Positions 38,818 to 48,820 of a DNA stretch of 54,048 nt are shown one piece after another. How positions within the stretch are numbered: the stretch's first letter is position 1; every line of letters begins with the position of its first letter. A model generated the notes under the pieces. That model searched no databases, was not told where the DNA came from, and worked only from the letters and a program-made list of their open reading frames with translations. Made by a program: the position numbers and the translations under genes. Origin of the DNA: Thermoplasmatales archaeon (GTDB lineage: Archaea; Thermoplasmatota; E2; DHVEG-1); NCBI GenBank assembly GCA_020350825.1, contig CP070724.1, forward strand, positions 1,958,800 to 2,012,847. Direction: 5' to 3'.

Positions 38818-38928
38818 ATCATCGATTTTCTTCCAATATTCTATTTTGTTAATGTGATTCTATAAGAAAATGTAACTCATTAAAATATACAAATTTTTAA
38901 TAAAGGGGTTTTTTTATCCTTTCTTATA

Positions 38929-39567
38929 ATGATAATAACTAAACAAAAAAATTTCAAGGATTTACTTAATTCAGTTGGAAAGGGACCTGTTTTCATATTA
39001 GGCTGTAAAGAATGTGCAACATTATGCCACACTGGTGGAGAAGAAGAAGTATTGGCTATGAAAGATGCTTTTGAAAAGAAACAAGTTTGTGTTTCTGGTT
39101 GGATTGTTTTAGAGCCTGCTTGTCATCTAAATAATGACAAACGTCTTCTGAGACCCTTTAAAGAAGAGTTAAGTAAGTCAAAAAATATACTAGTGCTTGC
39201 ATGTGGTAACGGCGTGCAAACTATTACAGAGATATTTGGCGATAAGGATATTATTTCTGGTACTGATACGCTATTTTTAGGTGAAATAAAACGCGTCAAT
39301 GAATTTGACAAAAGATGCGGCATATGTGGAGAGTGTCTGTTGGACTTGTTTAGTGGTCTTTGTCCTGTTTCACGTTGTCCCAAATCAATGCTTAACGGTC
39401 CATGTGGGGGAGCAAAGGGAGGAAAATGTGAGATAAATCCTGAAATGGATTGTGTATGGGATCAAATATACAATCGTCTTAAACAAAGTGGTAAACTCCA
39501 TTTACTAGAGGAAATCCAAAAACCCAAAGATTGGTCCAAATCACTTGAGATGAGGAGGGAAATTTAA
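38929..39567 (+). CDS. metV: MetV-like zinc-binding partner of MTHFR
   Basis: The protein has 212 residues and is rich in cysteine. It has GCKECATLCHTGG near residue 25, CGICGECLLDLFSGLCP near 125, then CPKSMLNGPCGG and KCEINPEMDC. This is the layout of the MTHFR C-terminal zinc-finger/MetV family that partners MetF in acetogens and archaea. The next gene, metF, starts two bases after its stop. Together they should reduce methylenetetrahydrofolate (or an analogue) to methyl. Confidence 0.88.
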   Translation: MIITKQKNFKDLLNSVGKGPVFILGCKECATLCHTGGEEEVLAMKDAFEKKQVCVSGWIVLEPACHLNNDKRLLRPFKEELSKSKNILVLACGNGVQTITEIFGDKDIISGTDTLFLGEIKRVNEFDKRCGICGECLLDLFSGLCPVSRCPKSMLNGPCGGAKGGKCEINPEMDCVWDQIYNRLKQSGKLHLLEEIQKPKDWSKSLEMRREI

Positions 39568-39568
39568 C

Positions 39569-40483
39569 GTGAACTTCAGAAGTCATCTGGAAGAAGTTCT
39601 CTCAAGCAGCAAATTTGCGGTAACTGCCGAAATAGGACCACCAAAGGGTTCAGATCCAAATAAAATAACAAAGAAAGCCGAGATGCTAAAAGGATGTGCC
39701 GATGCTTTCAACATAACAGACAATCAGACAGCAGTTGTTAGAATGTCAAGTATCGCAGGATGTTGTATTCTTCTTAAAATGAATATTGAGCCTATTATGC
39801 AAATGACTTGCAGAGATAGGAATAGAATTGCTTTACAAAGCGATATTCTAGGTGCCTATGCATTGGGAATAAAAAATTTACTCTGTTTAACAGGAGATCA
39901 CCAATCTTTTGGCAATCATCCAAACGCAAAAGGAGTATTTGATATAGATTCTATACAACTTATACAGATTGTAAAAAACATGAGAGACAAAGGAATATTT
40001 CAAAATGGAGAAAAAATACTTGCTGGGCGCCCCAATGTTTTTATTGGAGCTGCTGCAAATCCATTTGCTGAACCTTTTGAATTGAGAATTGATCGTCTCC
40101 GCAAAAAGATAAAAGCAGGCGCAGATTTTATTCAGACTCAAAGTGTTTATAACCTTGATAAATTCAATAAATGGATGGATGAAGTAAAATCAAATGGACT
40201 TGACAAAAAGATACATATCTTTGCAGGTGTGACCCCGCTCAAATCTTTAAAAATGGCTGACCGTATGAAATTTTATGTTCCTGGTGTTGATGTTCCTGAT
40301 ACAATTTATAATAGAATGAAAAATGCTAATAGTCCTAAAAAGGAAGGATATGAAATTGCTTTAGAAATAATTAAAGAACTTAAAAATAATAACGGAATCC
40401 ATGGGATTCACATCACCGCTCTTTTCTGGGAGGACATAATTTCTTCTTTGGTGGTGGAAACAGGTATACGTCCAATACATTAA
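39569..40483 (+). CDS. metF: Methylenetetrahydrofolate reductase
   Basis: The protein has 304 residues from a GTG start at 39569, with AGGAGGG 11 bases upstream inside metV. It has the TIM-barrel MetF family features: AEIGPPKGSDPNKI near 20, NITDNQTAVVRMSS near 47, MQMTCRDRN near 75, and LTGDHQ near 109. FIQTQSVYNLDKF near 187 is the substrate region. Translationally coupled to metV. The reaction is 5,10-methylene- to 5-methyl-H4folate. Confidence 0.93.
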   Translation: MNFRSHLEEVLSSSKFAVTAEIGPPKGSDPNKITKKAEMLKGCADAFNITDNQTAVVRMSSIAGCCILLKMNIEPIMQMTCRDRNRIALQSDILGAYALGIKNLLCLTGDHQSFGNHPNAKGVFDIDSIQLIQIVKNMRDKGIFQNGEKILAGRPNVFIGAAANPFAEPFELRIDRLRKKIKAGADFIQTQSVYNLDKFNKWMDEVKSNGLDKKIHIFAGVTPLKSLKMADRMKFYVPGVDVPDTIYNRMKNANSPKKEGYEIALEIIKELKNNNGIHGIHITALFWEDIISSLVVETGIRPIH

Positions 40484-40777
40484 CACAATAATTTACTCTA
40501 ATTTTTACAAATAACTTTTAAATACTATAGTAGGGGTAATTATCGTGTTAACAACAGTTAATATAATTCGACGAAGAGATGTGAGCTATGAATCAGGTTA
40601 AAATTTCCATTTCAAATTATTAATAAAACTAAATTGTTCTTTCAGATATTTTAGAATAAGAAGAAAATAATATAAATATGTCTAATTAATATACTACTAA
40701 TAAATTATATTTAATTACAGGGGGATTTAATTCACTCCATATTCAAAGATTAAAAAAACCTGAGAGTTCAATGAAGA
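40484..40777. other. Intergenic region without a recognised gene
   Basis: About 290 bases of A/T-rich sequence. It holds an aggggg SD-like tract at about 40718 and TATA-like boxes near 40512 and 40670. I see no conserved RNA or open frame. Confidence 0.4.
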
Positions 40778-43700
40778 ATGCTAACTGTACTTGGACGATT
40801 CATAGAAAAAAAACCGTGGTTCGTAGTTTTTATTATTATACTCATAACGGCAGGGTTTGCTACAGTCCTACCATCTCTGGAGTTCAAAACTGATTATAGA
40901 GACTTCATGCCAGATGATGAATATGTTTTGGCGAATTATAGAATTCTTGATTATTTTGGAACAAGTCAACTGCCTCTTTTTCTTCTCGTTGAAAAACAAC
41001 GAGCAGAAAACGTCATAACGCCTCAGGCAATACGAGAGATGTATTTTATTGAAAAAGAATTGAAAAGATATCCTAAAGTCAACGGAACCCTCTCGATAAC
41101 AACCCTTCTAAATCCAGTATGTTTAGTAGAATTTGGTAAAACAATTAATAACTGTACTGATGAACAAATAGAAACAGCATTACAAGACATATTCATGGAT
41201 GAACCAACAGGTGAAATACAAATATTTTTTAAAGATGACCCTAATGAACCAATAGATTATACACGATATCCTCGTATCTCAAAAGGAAAATCAATTGACA
41301 GTGCAGATATAAAAAATTGTTATATCTCTAGAGACAACAATAAGATAGTCTTCTCTATCGAAGTCTATGATTTGTCTAAACTTGAATCAAAACTCAGACC
41401 ATCGTTAACCAATATAAATGTGATGGAATGGTATCTAAATTTTGAAAACCTTATAGTCCCAGACGAGAGACTTGATATTTCATATCGAATTGCAGCTCAT
41501 ATAGAACCAACACATCCACTTTGGGAAATTGGAAAAGGAATTTTAGGAAATTTACGAGAACTATTTCAACTTATTAGAAATAGAGAACTTTTTAACTCAT
41601 ATAAAACAGAAGTATACCTCTGGATCAAACCTCCTAAACAAAATATATATTTTCCTATCCCACTCAGTACTGGAAATATTACTTTCGACACAATTACTAA
41701 TAGAATTAATATTGTAGTTTCCCGGGAGGAACTTGGAGACTATGGTATAGCAACTCGGGTTGGTTCCTTTGAACTTCCAGCAAAACTCAGTAATTTCAGT
41801 ACAGGAGTTCGTTACTATCAAATGTCTATATTAAAACGTCCCTCTGGGAGAGTCACAGCAAATCTAAGTTTTTTATTGAGTAAAATTGAAAAAATACGTT
41901 CACGACCAATTATTGGCAGCATTGCAGCACGAATATTACAAAAATATGGAGATATTTCCTGGGAAGATTTCGACAAATTATTCGCTATGATGAAACAAAC
42001 CGACCTTCTTCCTGAGACGCTTGCTTTACAAGACATTGATAACACATGGACTAAATCGGACGTCGCTCCTGACACGGGTGTTTCTAATACGGTTTTTTTT
42101 ATTTACCCGTATTTGTTTAACGACATACAAGTCAATTCATTGGCTTTTCTTTCTAAGGATTATGAAATAACTCAATCACCTATAGCAAGTCTCATTATTT
42201 TAAGATTAAATCTTATAGAGGATTATGATGAAGTTCTAAGAACAAACGAGGATGTTCTCAACAAAATAAATGAACTTGATAAAGAATTTAATTATATTTC
42301 AGTAGAGGTAACTGGTGAAAACGTTGTTTCATCACAAATTAATGAATTAACATCTGAAGCGAATCAGATATTAGGACCTTTATTATTTATTATTATTGTT
42401 GTTATTTTATTTATTTTTTTCAGAAAAACATCGTACGTATTTCTTCCAATGCTTGCCCTTGGTGTTTCTACAATCTGGCTCCTAGGAACAATGACGCTTT
42501 TTGGAATAACATTTAATGTTATGGCAGTTGCCCTTATTCCTTTAATTTTGGGAATTGGTGTAGATTATTCAGTTCATCTTTTCCATAACTATCGAGCGGA
42601 ACTTAAAAACGGTAAGACACCTGCAGAGGCCATAAAAAGATCCGTTAAAGACATCGGAACTGCTATGTTTTTAGCATGGCTCACTACTTTTATTGCTTTT
42701 ATGTCCTTTTTGAGCTCAAGTGTTCCCCCAATTAGAAATTTCGGTATGCTCCTTGCATTAGGAGTAACCTATACGTTTATTACTGCTATTACCCTTTTGG
42801 CATCTTTAAGATATATCCTTGATAGAAAGAAGACGCCTAAAATTAAGAGAGAATTATCATTCTTATCTTCAAAAGTTTCTTTGAGACACCTCATGGGAAA
42901 GATCTCATCAATTGTATTGAGTCATCAGAAACTGATATTAATTGCGATGGTTTTGATTACTCTTGTTTTTGCATCTGGTGCAATACAACTTGAGAAGGGG
43001 TTTGATCTGGATCAGTTTATTCCAGAAAATAATCCTGCAATGGAACTTTTTGATACAATTGCCAATTACTTTCCATATGCTAGTGAATATCAAGAGTATA
43101 TCTTAATTGAAGGTAATGTTGCCACTGTTGAAGCTTTGAAAGGAATTGCGCAAACACATAGAAATATTGAAGATGATACATTTGTTAGTCGAAACAATGA
43201 GGGCTTCATCAAAGTTACAAGTGTTTATTCAGTGATTCAAAATGCAGTAAAAAACAACCGATCTATGGTTGATGAATTTAATATTGATGAAAAAACAAGT
43301 ATTCCAAAAACCGATGAAGATGTCCAAGCACTTTTAGATTATCTATATGAAGGTTCAAATTTTAATATGGGTGACATTGAAATGGGCGAATTTGACATAG
43401 AGGAATTAGGAAGTAGTGAGATTCGAATGGTCTTGTATAAAGATAATTCAGATTATAAGGCTACCCTTATTAGATATTATCTTGATGCATCATTTCAGCT
43501 TGGTGGAGGAAATCTGCAGGATGATTTAGAACTTTTAAACAAAGAGATCAATGAAGATATTACTACATATGGAGATGCAGCGGCAATTGCAACCGGGTCT
43601 TCCATTATCCAGTTAAGCGTTACTAATTCATTGACATCGAGCCAATTTTTAGCAACTGGAATTTCTATTTTTCTCGCAGCAATAGTCCTAATTTTAGCAT

Positions 43701-44173
43701 ATCGAAAGCCAACGCTTGGACTTATTGCAATGATACCTGTGGGTATTTCTATGATTTGGATTTTAGGTACCATGTATTACTTTGGATACATATTGGATGT
43801 TTTGACTGTCACAGTAACAAGTATCACGATTGGTATTGGAATTGACTATGCGATACATGTAACAGAACGGTTCCGACTTGTTGTTGATAAAACGGGAGAT
43901 ATTGAAAAAGCCGTTTGCGAAACAATTTCACATACCGGAGGAGCACTTCTTATTGCAGCGCTTACTACAGCGCTTGCCTTTGGTATCCTTGTCCTAGCAC
44001 CGATACCCCCACAACAGCGATTTGGTATTATCCTTGCTATTACAATTTCTTATTCATTTTTAACTTCGGTTCTATTTCTGCCACTATTCCTTGCCCGATG
44101 GGCAAAATGGCGGAAAAAAAGAAAAGGATTTATTATATCTCCTGGTCCGCCAAAGGATGATGTTGATAGTTAA
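40778..44173 (+). CDS. RND/MMPL family exporter (HAE3-like)
   Basis: The protein has 1131 residues with two homologous halves. Each half has one membrane helix (about 14-34 and 718-735), a large outer domain, and then a group of five helices (about 535-690 and 945-1110). Both halves have conserved GIGVDYSVHLFHNYR / GIGIDYAIHVTERFR segments. The layout is that of the archaeal hydrophobe/amphiphile exporter-3 family, related to HpnN, which moves hopanoids and lipids. Substrates may be lipids or isoprenoids, which would fit the neighbouring cluster, but there is no direct evidence. Confidence 0.88.
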   Translation: MLTVLGRFIEKKPWFVVFIIILITAGFATVLPSLEFKTDYRDFMPDDEYVLANYRILDYFGTSQLPLFLLVEKQRAENVITPQAIREMYFIEKELKRYPKVNGTLSITTLLNPVCLVEFGKTINNCTDEQIETALQDIFMDEPTGEIQIFFKDDPNEPIDYTRYPRISKGKSIDSADIKNCYISRDNNKIVFSIEVYDLSKLESKLRPSLTNINVMEWYLNFENLIVPDERLDISYRIAAHIEPTHPLWEIGKGILGNLRELFQLIRNRELFNSYKTEVYLWIKPPKQNIYFPIPLSTGNITFDTITNRINIVVSREELGDYGIATRVGSFELPAKLSNFSTGVRYYQMSILKRPSGRVTANLSFLLSKIEKIRSRPIIGSIAARILQKYGDISWEDFDKLFAMMKQTDLLPETLALQDIDNTWTKSDVAPDTGVSNTVFFIYPYLFNDIQVNSLAFLSKDYEITQSPIASLIILRLNLIEDYDEVLRTNEDVLNKINELDKEFNYISVEVTGENVVSSQINELTSEANQILGPLLFIIIVVILFIFFRKTSYVFLPMLALGVSTIWLLGTMTLFGITFNVMAVALIPLILGIGVDYSVHLFHNYRAELKNGKTPAEAIKRSVKDIGTAMFLAWLTTFIAFMSFLSSSVPPIRNFGMLLALGVTYTFITAITLLASLRYILDRKKTPKIKRELSFLSSKVSLRHLMGKISSIVLSHQKLILIAMVLITLVFASGAIQLEKGFDLDQFIPENNPAMELFDTIANYFPYASEYQEYILIEGNVATVEALKGIAQTHRNIEDDTFVSRNNEGFIKVTSVYSVIQNAVKNNRSMVDEFNIDEKTSIPKTDEDVQALLDYLYEGSNFNMGDIEMGEFDIEELGSSEIRMVLYKDNSDYKATLIRYYLDASFQLGGGNLQDDLELLNKEINEDITTYGDAAAIATGSSIIQLSVTNSLTSSQFLATGISIFLAAIVLILAYRKPTLGLIAMIPVGISMIWILGTMYYFGYILDVLTVTVTSITIGIGIDYAIHVTERFRLVVDKTGDIEKAVCETISHTGGALLIAALTTALAFGILVLAPIPPQQRFGIILAITISYSFLTSVLFLPLFLARWAKWRKKRKGFIISPGPPKDDVDS

Positions 44174-44255
44174 AAAGTTACGTGAAAACATGTGTAAATA
44201 GTAAAGTATCTATACAGATTGATAATACCAGGACTGTAACTGTGGGGATTATTAT

Positions 44256-45257
44256 ATGGTACAGAAAAGAATGAAAAATATTCTTGTGACTGGTGCAGTA
44301 GGTCAGATTGGTTCAGAACTTACTATGGAGTTACGGAAGCGATATGGAAATGATAATGTATTAGCAACTGGAAGGAAAACAAAGCCAGGTAAAACTCTAC
44401 TGAATTCAGGCCCTTTTGAATTTATTGATATCACTATAAAGGAAACTGTCGATAAAGTAGTTGATGAGTATGATATTGATACCATTTATAACATGGCTGC
44501 TATTCTATCTGCAGTTGGTGAGGAAAGACCTTTGTTATGTTGGAATGTCAATATAAATGGACTTTACAATATAATGGAAATTGCACGGGAACGTGAGATG
44601 ATCCGTGTTTTTGTACCAAGTTCTATTGCTGTCTTTGGTCCTGAGACGCCACGAGATAATACTCCCCAAGAAACTGTGTTAAAACCAAAAACAATGTATG
44701 GTCTAACAAAAGTAACAGGTGAACTGCTTGGTGATTATTATTTTAAACGATTCAATCTTGATGTTAGAGGTATAAGATATCCTGGAATTATTGGTAGTGA
44801 AACGCTTCCTGGTGGTGGTACAACTGACTATGCTGTAGAGATATTCTATGAAGCAATTAATAACAAGAAATATACATGTTTTGTAAAAGAGGATACTATA
44901 TTACCTATGATGTATATGCCTGACTGTATAAAAGGAACTATTGATCTTATGGAAGCCGATATCTCGAGACTCAAGCACCACTGTGACTTTAACCTAACTG
45001 CAATGAGTTTCTCAGTACGTGAACTTGTAGATGAAATAAAGAAACATATTCCTAAGTTCACGTGTGACTATAAACCTGATTTTAGACAGGCAATTGCGGA
45101 TTCTTGGCCCAGGTCAATAGACGATAGTTATGCAAGGGCAGAATGGGGATGGAAACCAGAATATGATTTACCAACCATGACGAAAGATATGCTTGATAAA
45201 CTCAAAGATAAATCTGTTTATATAGACAAGAGTATAACACCTGAATTAAAGAAATAA
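44256..45257 (+). CDS. tdh: L-threonine 3-dehydrogenase, SDR type
   Basis: The protein has 333 residues. It has a Rossmann GAVGQIG near 14, a YGLTK catalytic Tyr-Lys pair near 153, and the family signature RYPGIIGSETLPGGGTTDY near 175. This matches the Thermoplasma-type NAD-dependent L-threonine dehydrogenase of the extended SDR family. The product 2-amino-3-oxobutyrate would be split to glycine and acetyl-CoA. ATG 44271 may be the true start. Confidence 0.88.
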   Translation: MVQKRMKNILVTGAVGQIGSELTMELRKRYGNDNVLATGRKTKPGKTLLNSGPFEFIDITIKETVDKVVDEYDIDTIYNMAAILSAVGEERPLLCWNVNINGLYNIMEIAREREMIRVFVPSSIAVFGPETPRDNTPQETVLKPKTMYGLTKVTGELLGDYYFKRFNLDVRGIRYPGIIGSETLPGGGTTDYAVEIFYEAINNKKYTCFVKEDTILPMMYMPDCIKGTIDLMEADISRLKHHCDFNLTAMSFSVRELVDEIKKHIPKFTCDYKPDFRQAIADSWPRSIDDSYARAEWGWKPEYDLPTMTKDMLDKLKDKSVYIDKSITPELKK

Positions 45258-45258
45258 A

Positions 45259-45285
45259 GGAGAGTGGGGGATTAGTCCACTATCC
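45259..45285 (+). terminator. Hairpin after the threonine dehydrogenase gene
   Basis: GGAGAGTGG (45259-45267) pairs with CCACTATCC (45277-45285) with one mismatch. It follows the TAA stop directly. There is no T run right after it, so it may be an RNA 3'-end structure rather than a terminator. Confidence 0.4.
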
Positions 45286-45436
45286 TGATTTCAATTACTC
45301 AATACAATTCAAGATGTTTATCTCTGTAAAGACGTAACTATTGCATAGATATTACTTCCTTTTAAATAAAAGCTAAAAACCTTGTTTATTTTTTAATATA
45401 CTAGTTTATAACCTTCTGCAGTATTTCCTTGAATGA

Positions 45437-46696
45437 ATGGCAAGTACAATAGCTGAAAAAATATTGGCCAGAGCTTCTGGGAAAAAAGAGGTAAAATCAG
45501 GAGAAATTGTTGATGCGAATATTGATCTTGCTATGAGTCATGACAATACCACTTTAGTTTCAGAGATTTTTAAAGAAATTGATAAAGAAAATGTTTGGAA
45601 CTCTCAGAGAATAGTAATAGTTCTCGACCACCGAACTCCCGCGAACACTATTACAACTGCAGAAAATCATAAGCTCATTCGCGAGTTTGTAAAAAAATAT
45701 AATATAAAAAATTTTTTTGATGTGGGTGAAGGCATATGTCATCAAGTACTTACTGAAAAAGGATTTATTCATCCAGGAATGTTAATTGTTGGGACAGATT
45801 CCCATACGACAACCGCCGGGGCGTTTGGTGCATTTGCAACTGGTATTGGTGCGACTGATATGGCTGCTGTTTGGTCTACAGGAAAACTTTGGTTTAAGGT
45901 ACCTAGGACATTGGGATTTGATATTTCTGGTGAGTTATCAAAGTATGTAACGTCAAAAGATATTATACTTTATTTGATAGGTAAAATAGGTGCGGATGGT
46001 GCTAATTACAAGGCATGTGAATTTTATGGAGATACAATAGAAAACATGTCTATCGACAGTAGAATGGTTATCTCTAATCAAGCTATGGAAGCAGGTGCCA
46101 AAGCTGCTATCATTCCACCAGATAAAAAGATACTTGATTATCTTAAATTGAGGGATAAAGAATCATTTGAAATGATCTATTCAGATCAAGATGCAGAATA
46201 CGAAAAAACGTTTGAGTTTGATATAACAAATACTGAGCCCCAGATAGCATGTCCCGACAAGATTAATAATGTAAAACCTGTTAGTAAATTAACAGGAGAA
46301 AAGATAAATCAGGCGGTTTTAGGCTCTTGTACAAATGGTCGGTTGGAAGATTTTGCTATAGCATCTGATATACTAAAGGACAAGACTATTTCAAAAAAGG
46401 TAAGAATGATAGTCGTTCCTGCTTCCCGTTCTGTTTATCTTGAAGCCATAAAAAAGGGCTATATTGAAATATTTTTAAAAGCAGGAGCCATCATTGTAAA
46501 TCCCGGTTGTGGCCCTTGCCTTGGTTTACATCAAGGCGTACTAGCAGATGGAGAAAGTGTAATTTCCTCAACAAACCGTAACTATAAAGGAAGGATGGGT
46601 GCATCTGGAGCAGAAATATATTTAGGTTCTCCTGCCACTGTTGCAGCTTCAGCGATAAAAGGAGAAATAACAAATCCAAAAGATATGATACTATGA
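45437..46696 (+). CDS. leuC: 3-isopropylmalate dehydratase / homoaconitase large subunit
   Basis: The protein has 419 residues. It has the aconitase-family cluster motif GSCTNGRLEDF near 297 and NPGCGPCLG near 356, with GTDSHTTTAGAFG near 118. It is a [4Fe-4S] hydro-lyase. The next gene, leuD, overlaps by four bases (ATGA). The family does not distinguish isopropylmalate from homoaconitate activity by itself. Confidence 0.93.
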   Translation: MASTIAEKILARASGKKEVKSGEIVDANIDLAMSHDNTTLVSEIFKEIDKENVWNSQRIVIVLDHRTPANTITTAENHKLIREFVKKYNIKNFFDVGEGICHQVLTEKGFIHPGMLIVGTDSHTTTAGAFGAFATGIGATDMAAVWSTGKLWFKVPRTLGFDISGELSKYVTSKDIILYLIGKIGADGANYKACEFYGDTIENMSIDSRMVISNQAMEAGAKAAIIPPDKKILDYLKLRDKESFEMIYSDQDAEYEKTFEFDITNTEPQIACPDKINNVKPVSKLTGEKINQAVLGSCTNGRLEDFAIASDILKDKTISKKVRMIVVPASRSVYLEAIKKGYIEIFLKAGAIIVNPGCGPCLGLHQGVLADGESVISSTNRNYKGRMGASGAEIYLGSPATVAASAIKGEITNPKDMIL

Positions 46697-47187
46697 TTCT
46701 AAAAGGCAAAGCAATAAAATATGGAAACGACATAAACACAGATGTCATAATTCCAGGAAGGTATCTAAATTTTGTTAAGCCAGAAGAACTAGCCCCTCAT
46801 GCCATGGAAAATTTGGATCCCGATTTCTTTTCAAAATTTACAAAAGGGGATGTTATTGTAGCAGGACAAAACTTCGGATGTGGCTCATCTAGAGAACAAG
46901 CTGCAATGTGTTTAAAATATGCAGGAGTTGGAGCAATTGTTGCAAAATCATTTGCACGGATATTTTATAGAAATGCAATAAATCAGGGATTACCAGTTAT
47001 TGAATCTTCAGAAGCGGTAGATGCAACTGATAATAAAGATGTCTTATTAATTGATTTAGATAAAGAATTGATAAAAAATGTAACTAAAAATCTAAGGTTT
47101 ACCATGCAGCCGGTTCCTGAATTTCTACAAGGAATAATTACTGCAGGAGGACTAGTTCCTTGGTTGCAAGAAAAATCGCATAGCTAG
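46693..47187 (+). CDS. leuD: 3-isopropylmalate dehydratase / homoaconitase small subunit
   Basis: The protein has 164 residues. It has IIPGRYLNF near 21, GQNFGCGSSREQAAMCLK near 57, and ARIFYRNAINQGLPV near 91, all typical. The substrate loop after the Arg-Tyr reads LNF. As I recall, isopropylmalate enzymes read YLRT and homoaconitases YLVY, so the loop gives no decision. It overlaps leuC by four bases. Confidence 0.93.
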   Translation: MILKGKAIKYGNDINTDVIIPGRYLNFVKPEELAPHAMENLDPDFFSKFTKGDVIVAGQNFGCGSSREQAAMCLKYAGVGAIVAKSFARIFYRNAINQGLPVIESSEAVDATDNKDVLLIDLDKELIKNVTKNLRFTMQPVPEFLQGIITAGGLVPWLQEKSHS

Positions 47188-47195
47188 GTTTCTAA

Positions 47196-47696
47196 TTAGT
47201 AAAAAAGTACAGCTTTTACTCCTTTTGTTTTTCTAATTTTTGGTATAAGCGAACCAGGTATCAGTTTTTCTGTTACAATAAACAGTCTTGGTTCCTCAGA
47301 GATTTCAAAATCATCGACTATCGACTGACGTATGCTAATGTTATTATTTGCAATAATTGTTGCGACATCGGCGAGAATTCCAGGCATGCTTGGGTCTTCT
47401 GGTATTATTTCTACAACACCCCAGTTCATATTTGGTGCTACATACTTTAAATGACAAGTCGGTACAAGTTTAGAAAATATTTGATGTAATTTAAGTTCTG
47501 TTACAATAATGTCTATCGTGGCTTTTATAGCTCTTCAGTCCATATCAAGAGCACGTGTTAATTTTGAATCCGAGAGTTCGATTTCTCCACAATATACCTT
47601 GTTATTTTTAATTTTCAATCCATATTCTAACAATTTTTGTGCAACTTTTCTTCGTTTTGGATAACCTTTGAAAAATTTAGAAATATCCTTCCACAT
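47196..47696 (-). pseudogene. ACT-domain amino-acid regulator split by an in-frame TGA
   Basis: ATG 47696 starts a frame typical of the archaeal COG2061 family, with MWKDISKFFKGYPKRRKVAQ. At codon 54, TGA (47535-47537) interrupts RALDMD-stop-RAIKATIDIIV. The family has Arg there (VDRR), and a CGA to TGA change would give this stop. The frame then stays open to TAA 47196 and includes a complete ACT domain from 47429 (GVVEIIPEDPSMPGILADVA). The total is 166 codons, the family length. An internal start at 47429 could still make the ACT domain alone. The place next to leuCD fits amino-acid control. Confidence 0.85.
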
Positions 47697-47835
47697 AAAC
47701 AATAATACTGTTTTGAAAGCATATAAATATTGTTCATTTTTACTAATATATTTACTTTAAAGTACAAAACTAGACAACAGGACCTATAAAAATGGTAGAA
47801 AGATAGTACAAAATTAATGAAATAGTGGTACCATC

Positions 47836-47949
47836 CTATATGACTCTATTTTTATTTTTTGCTTTAAAAATCTTTGCACAATATGGACATACAGTCGTAT
47901 CCGAAGTTATATCAAGTCCACAATCAGTACATTTTATATATCCATTCAT
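47836..47949 (-). CDS. 37-residue zinc-ribbon protein
   Basis: ATG 47949 to TAG 47836. The SD-like GGGG lies six bases before the ATG. It has two knuckles, CTDCG (residues 7-11) and CPYCA (21-25), with a basic tail KIFKAKNKNRV. It is like the single zinc-ribbon micro-proteins common in euryarchaea. The function is unknown. Another such protein is at 27032. Confidence 0.6.
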   Translation of the reverse strand: MNGYIKCTDCGLDITSDTTVCPYCAKIFKAKNKNRVI

Positions 47950-47997
47950 GTTTTTCCCCTAAAAACTCTCATTAGAAAATAATTCTATTTTTTCGAA

Positions 47998-48096
47998 TCA
48001 AATTTTTTGTTGTTTATATTTTAATATTGGAAGTTCTTTACTGCCGACGTTAACTACATAAAAAGGTGAAGTTTTTTTATTTTTCTTTTTTATCAT
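47998..48096 (-). CDS. Possible 32-residue basic micro-protein
   Basis: ATG 48096 with GGAGAG five bases upstream opens a frame to TGA 47998. The product begins MIKKKNKKTSPFYVVNVG. It has no known family and may be chance. The rest of the stretch 47950-48292 shows only A/T-rich sequence with a TATA-like box at about 48238. Confidence 0.25.
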   Translation of the reverse strand: MIKKKNKKTSPFYVVNVGSKELPILKYKQQKI

Positions 48097-48292
48097 TCAT
48101 TCTCTCCATATCATTATTATTATTTATAATATATAAATATTACGCAAGATAAAGGGCTCACAGATAATCTCCGCTATTTAGTCTCTATACCATTTTTACA
48201 ACATGTTATCAATAATTCATCATTCAATTAATGACCAAAAAATATAAGTCCCATTAACAGATAAGTAATTTACTCAATAGGAGAGATGGAGA

Positions 48293-48820
48293 ATGGATTG
48301 GAAAAATAGATCTGCCTATGTTTTTATAAAAACTGCAAAAGGGAAATCTCACGATGTCTGGCAAAGGTTCCATAATTGGGAAAATATAATAGGCACATGG
48401 ATAGTAACTGGAGAATATGATGTCATTGTCTGGTTTGACGCACAAGACTGGGACACAGTACATAGATGTGTAGGTGAAATAAAAAATTGGGATGATGTAG
48501 AATACACGAGTTCGCATCAAGTATATAACGGATTCAAAAACGATACTTGGTGGTGGGAAAAACCTGCTGGTTCTTGGGTGTTATTCAGAGAAAACAAGTT
48601 AAATGAGACTCCCAACAAGATAAGAAAATGGAATTGGATGACAAGCGGTGCAAGTATCCCCGGCGACTGGGATTATATATCCTGGGTAGAAGGTAAAAAC
48701 TGGGATGAAGTGTGGAAACATTTAGTTGAATTGAAATCAGAGAATTGGCAAACTTCTCCATGTGTACCGATTAAGTCATGGTGGAACCAAAGTTGGAAAG
48801 ATAAATGGTGGTGGGAGTAA
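48293..48820 (+). CDS. Tryptophan-rich double-RAM (ACT-like) protein
   Basis: The protein has 175 residues, 24 of them Trp. Two homologous halves, about 6-91 and 94-175, each resemble the RAM ligand domain of Lrp proteins: the GK start, VTGEYDVIVWFDAQDWDTV in the first half and PGDWDYISWVEGKNWDEVW in the second. Both halves end in WWWE. There is no DNA-binding domain. It probably forms an alpha-beta barrel by itself. The role is unknown, and ligand sensing is possible. The SD GGAGAG lies eight bases upstream. Confidence 0.85.
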   Translation: MDWKNRSAYVFIKTAKGKSHDVWQRFHNWENIIGTWIVTGEYDVIVWFDAQDWDTVHRCVGEIKNWDDVEYTSSHQVYNGFKNDTWWWEKPAGSWVLFRENKLNETPNKIRKWNWMTSGASIPGDWDYISWVEGKNWDEVWKHLVELKSENWQTSPCVPIKSWWNQSWKDKWWWE

